DNA from: Pseudomonadales bacterium
Lineage (GTDB): Bacteria; Pseudomonadota; Gammaproteobacteria; Pseudomonadales; UBA5518
Length of the DNA: 64,000 nt
NCBI GenBank assembly: GCA_024234165.1
Contig: JACKOP010000001.1
Location: 62,001-126,000, forward strand
Direction of reading: 5' to 3'
Numbering within the stretch: the first letter of the stretch is position 1; every line of letters starts with the position of its first letter. Below, piece after piece: positions 63,062-64,000 of this stretch. Made by a program: the position numbers and the translations under genes. The notes beneath the pieces are model-generated. The model ran no database searches. It saw only the letters and a list, made by a program, of their open reading frames with translations, and had not been told where the DNA came from.

Positions 63062-64000
63062 ATGTCCAAGCTGCTGACCGAAGACGAAGTGTTCCCATGG
63101 GTGGAGAGGGAGCTAGGGGGCACAATCACGGAAGCGGTCCGCCAAGGTGGGCGCGAATCGGGAGGGCGCCCCGGTTGGTTCATCACCCTGGAGCGTAACG
63201 GCGATGCAACGCGGTATTACGTACGTGGGGATCGTGGAGGTGATTTCGGGTACACCCAGATGTACGGGTTGCAGCGCGAAGCGAAGGTGCTGCAGGTGTT
63301 GAAGGAAGAAGGGATCCCGGTACCGGAGGTGATCGCGACTTCGACCGAGCCGAATGCCCTGATCCTCAGCTTTGTAGACGGCATCAATGATTTCACCCTC
63401 ATCGATAGTGCTGCGGAGCGAGACCAGATTGCTCGTGATTTTGCAGAGATCATGGCTCGTTGGCATGCAATTCCGGCAGAGAGGTTTGTGAATGCCGGTA
63501 TACAGCTGCCTGTGACAGCGGTTGACTATATCGTCAAAGATCTGGAAGTGTGGGAAGCCGGTCATTTCCCGTTACTGAAGGAACCGGTTCCATTGGTTAC
63601 CTTCGCCTGTCAGTGGTTACGGCGCAATATTCCTGAACCTCCTGTCCGTCCGGTTCTGGTGCAGGGCGACACGGGGCCCGGGCAGTTCATATTCAAAAAT
63701 GGTCGTGTCGCCGCAGTTGTAGATTGGGAGCTGGCCGCGTTAGGTGATCCGATGAGAGAGCTGGCGCATATACGTACGAGGGATGTTTGGTACCCGACCG
63801 GCAATCTTCCAAAATGGTTTCAATATTACAGTGAGTTTTCGGGCGTGCCACTCGATGCAGCCAAAATCCGTTATTACAGCGTCATTGGGATGTTGACGAC
63901 GGCCCTGGCGCTTGGACCGGTCGTACAGCATCTCAATCCCCGTGATGAACATGCGGAATGGATCGCTCAGGATGTATGGTCGAAGCGCGCTACTGCCGAG
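63062..64000 (+). CDS. Aminoglycoside-phosphotransferase-family kinase, cut by window edge
   Basis: At least 313 residues, open at the right edge. It has a kinase-like fold of the APH/ACAD10 type: hinge-side segment ALILSFVDGINDF, catalytic loop VLVQGDTGPGQFIFKNG and metal motif VVDWELAALGDPMREL. In the catalytic loop HGD is QGD, a frequent change in this family. Members related to ACAD10/11 phosphorylate hydroxyacyl substrates, so antibiotic resistance should not be assumed. ATG 63062 has GAGGG about 10 bp upstream. Confidence 0.82.
   Translation, partial: MSKLLTEDEVFPWVERELGGTITEAVRQGGRESGGRPGWFITLERNGDATRYYVRGDRGGDFGYTQMYGLQREAKVLQVLKEEGIPVPEVIATSTEPNALILSFVDGINDFTLIDSAAERDQIARDFAEIMARWHAIPAERFVNAGIQLPVTAVDYIVKDLEVWEAGHFPLLKEPVPLVTFACQWLRRNIPEPPVRPVLVQGDTGPGQFIFKNGRVAAVVDWELAALGDPMRELAHIRTRDVWYPTGNLPKWFQYYSEFSGVPLDAAKIRYYSVIGMLTTALALGPVVQHLNPRDEHAEWIAQDVWSKRATAE

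Overview
The window looks like chromosome from a high-GC Gram-negative proteobacterium, probably beta- or gammaproteobacterial. The basis is gene content: a five-gene Mla phospholipid-transport operon, a queC-queD-queE cluster, a sucrose synthase/sucrose-phosphate synthase/fructokinase operon of the kind known from Nitrosomonas and methylotrophs, type I secretion genes and a PQQ dehydrogenase. No rRNA or tRNA gene was recognised, so the taxonomy is an inference.

Bases 1-11262 hold most of a type III-A CRISPR-Cas locus: csm3 (cut by the left edge), csm4, csm5, cas6, a CARF-domain accessory gene, an adaptation block cas2-cas1-cas1like-cas2, a leader and an array of 27 repeats. csm4 is split by a 1.44 kb insertion sequence with a 6 bp target duplication, so the interference complex is probably damaged. 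The adaptation block is unusual: two Cas2 proteins, a catalytically complete Cas1, and a second Cas1-like protein in which I cannot find the catalytic residues.

Bases 11263-21625 hold palindromic REP-like repeats, a decayed gene, a peptidoglycan-binding lipoprotein, the sucrose operon (minus strand) with a divergent MarR gene, gene remnants, and a two-gene cassette of a membrane protein and a secreted HExxH protein. Bases 21626-28387 are a complete type I Wadjet system (jetABCD), the second defence system here.

Bases 28388-43557 form a secreted RTX protein locus on the minus strand, read from right to left: type I secretion ABC transporter, small exported protein, orphan toxin-like cassette, second related exported protein, four-helix membrane protein, 3065-residue RTX protein and HlyD adaptor. 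The middle of this operon is AT-rich compared with its surroundings. The orphan cassette carries a 149 bp copy of the start of the RTX core, with a toxin-like domain in front. I read this as a polymorphic RTX toxin whose exchangeable domain is at the N terminus and whose immunity genes are stored upstream. This is the most likely undescribed system in the window. Two blocks of REP-like palindromes flank hlyD.

Bases 43666-64000 are mostly ordinary chromosomal genes: a luciferase-like oxidoreductase, mlaFEDCB, a sulfotransferase, a second luciferase-like oxidoreductase, a VOC protein, a PQQ alcohol dehydrogenase with fused cytochrome c, a Rap1a/Tai-like protein, queC, a three-domain queD, queE, a large uncharacterised membrane protein, a phosphoribosyltransferase coupled to an SMP-30 protein, a small membrane protein coupled to a PpiC-type isomerase, and an aminoglycoside-phosphotransferase-like gene cut by the right edge.
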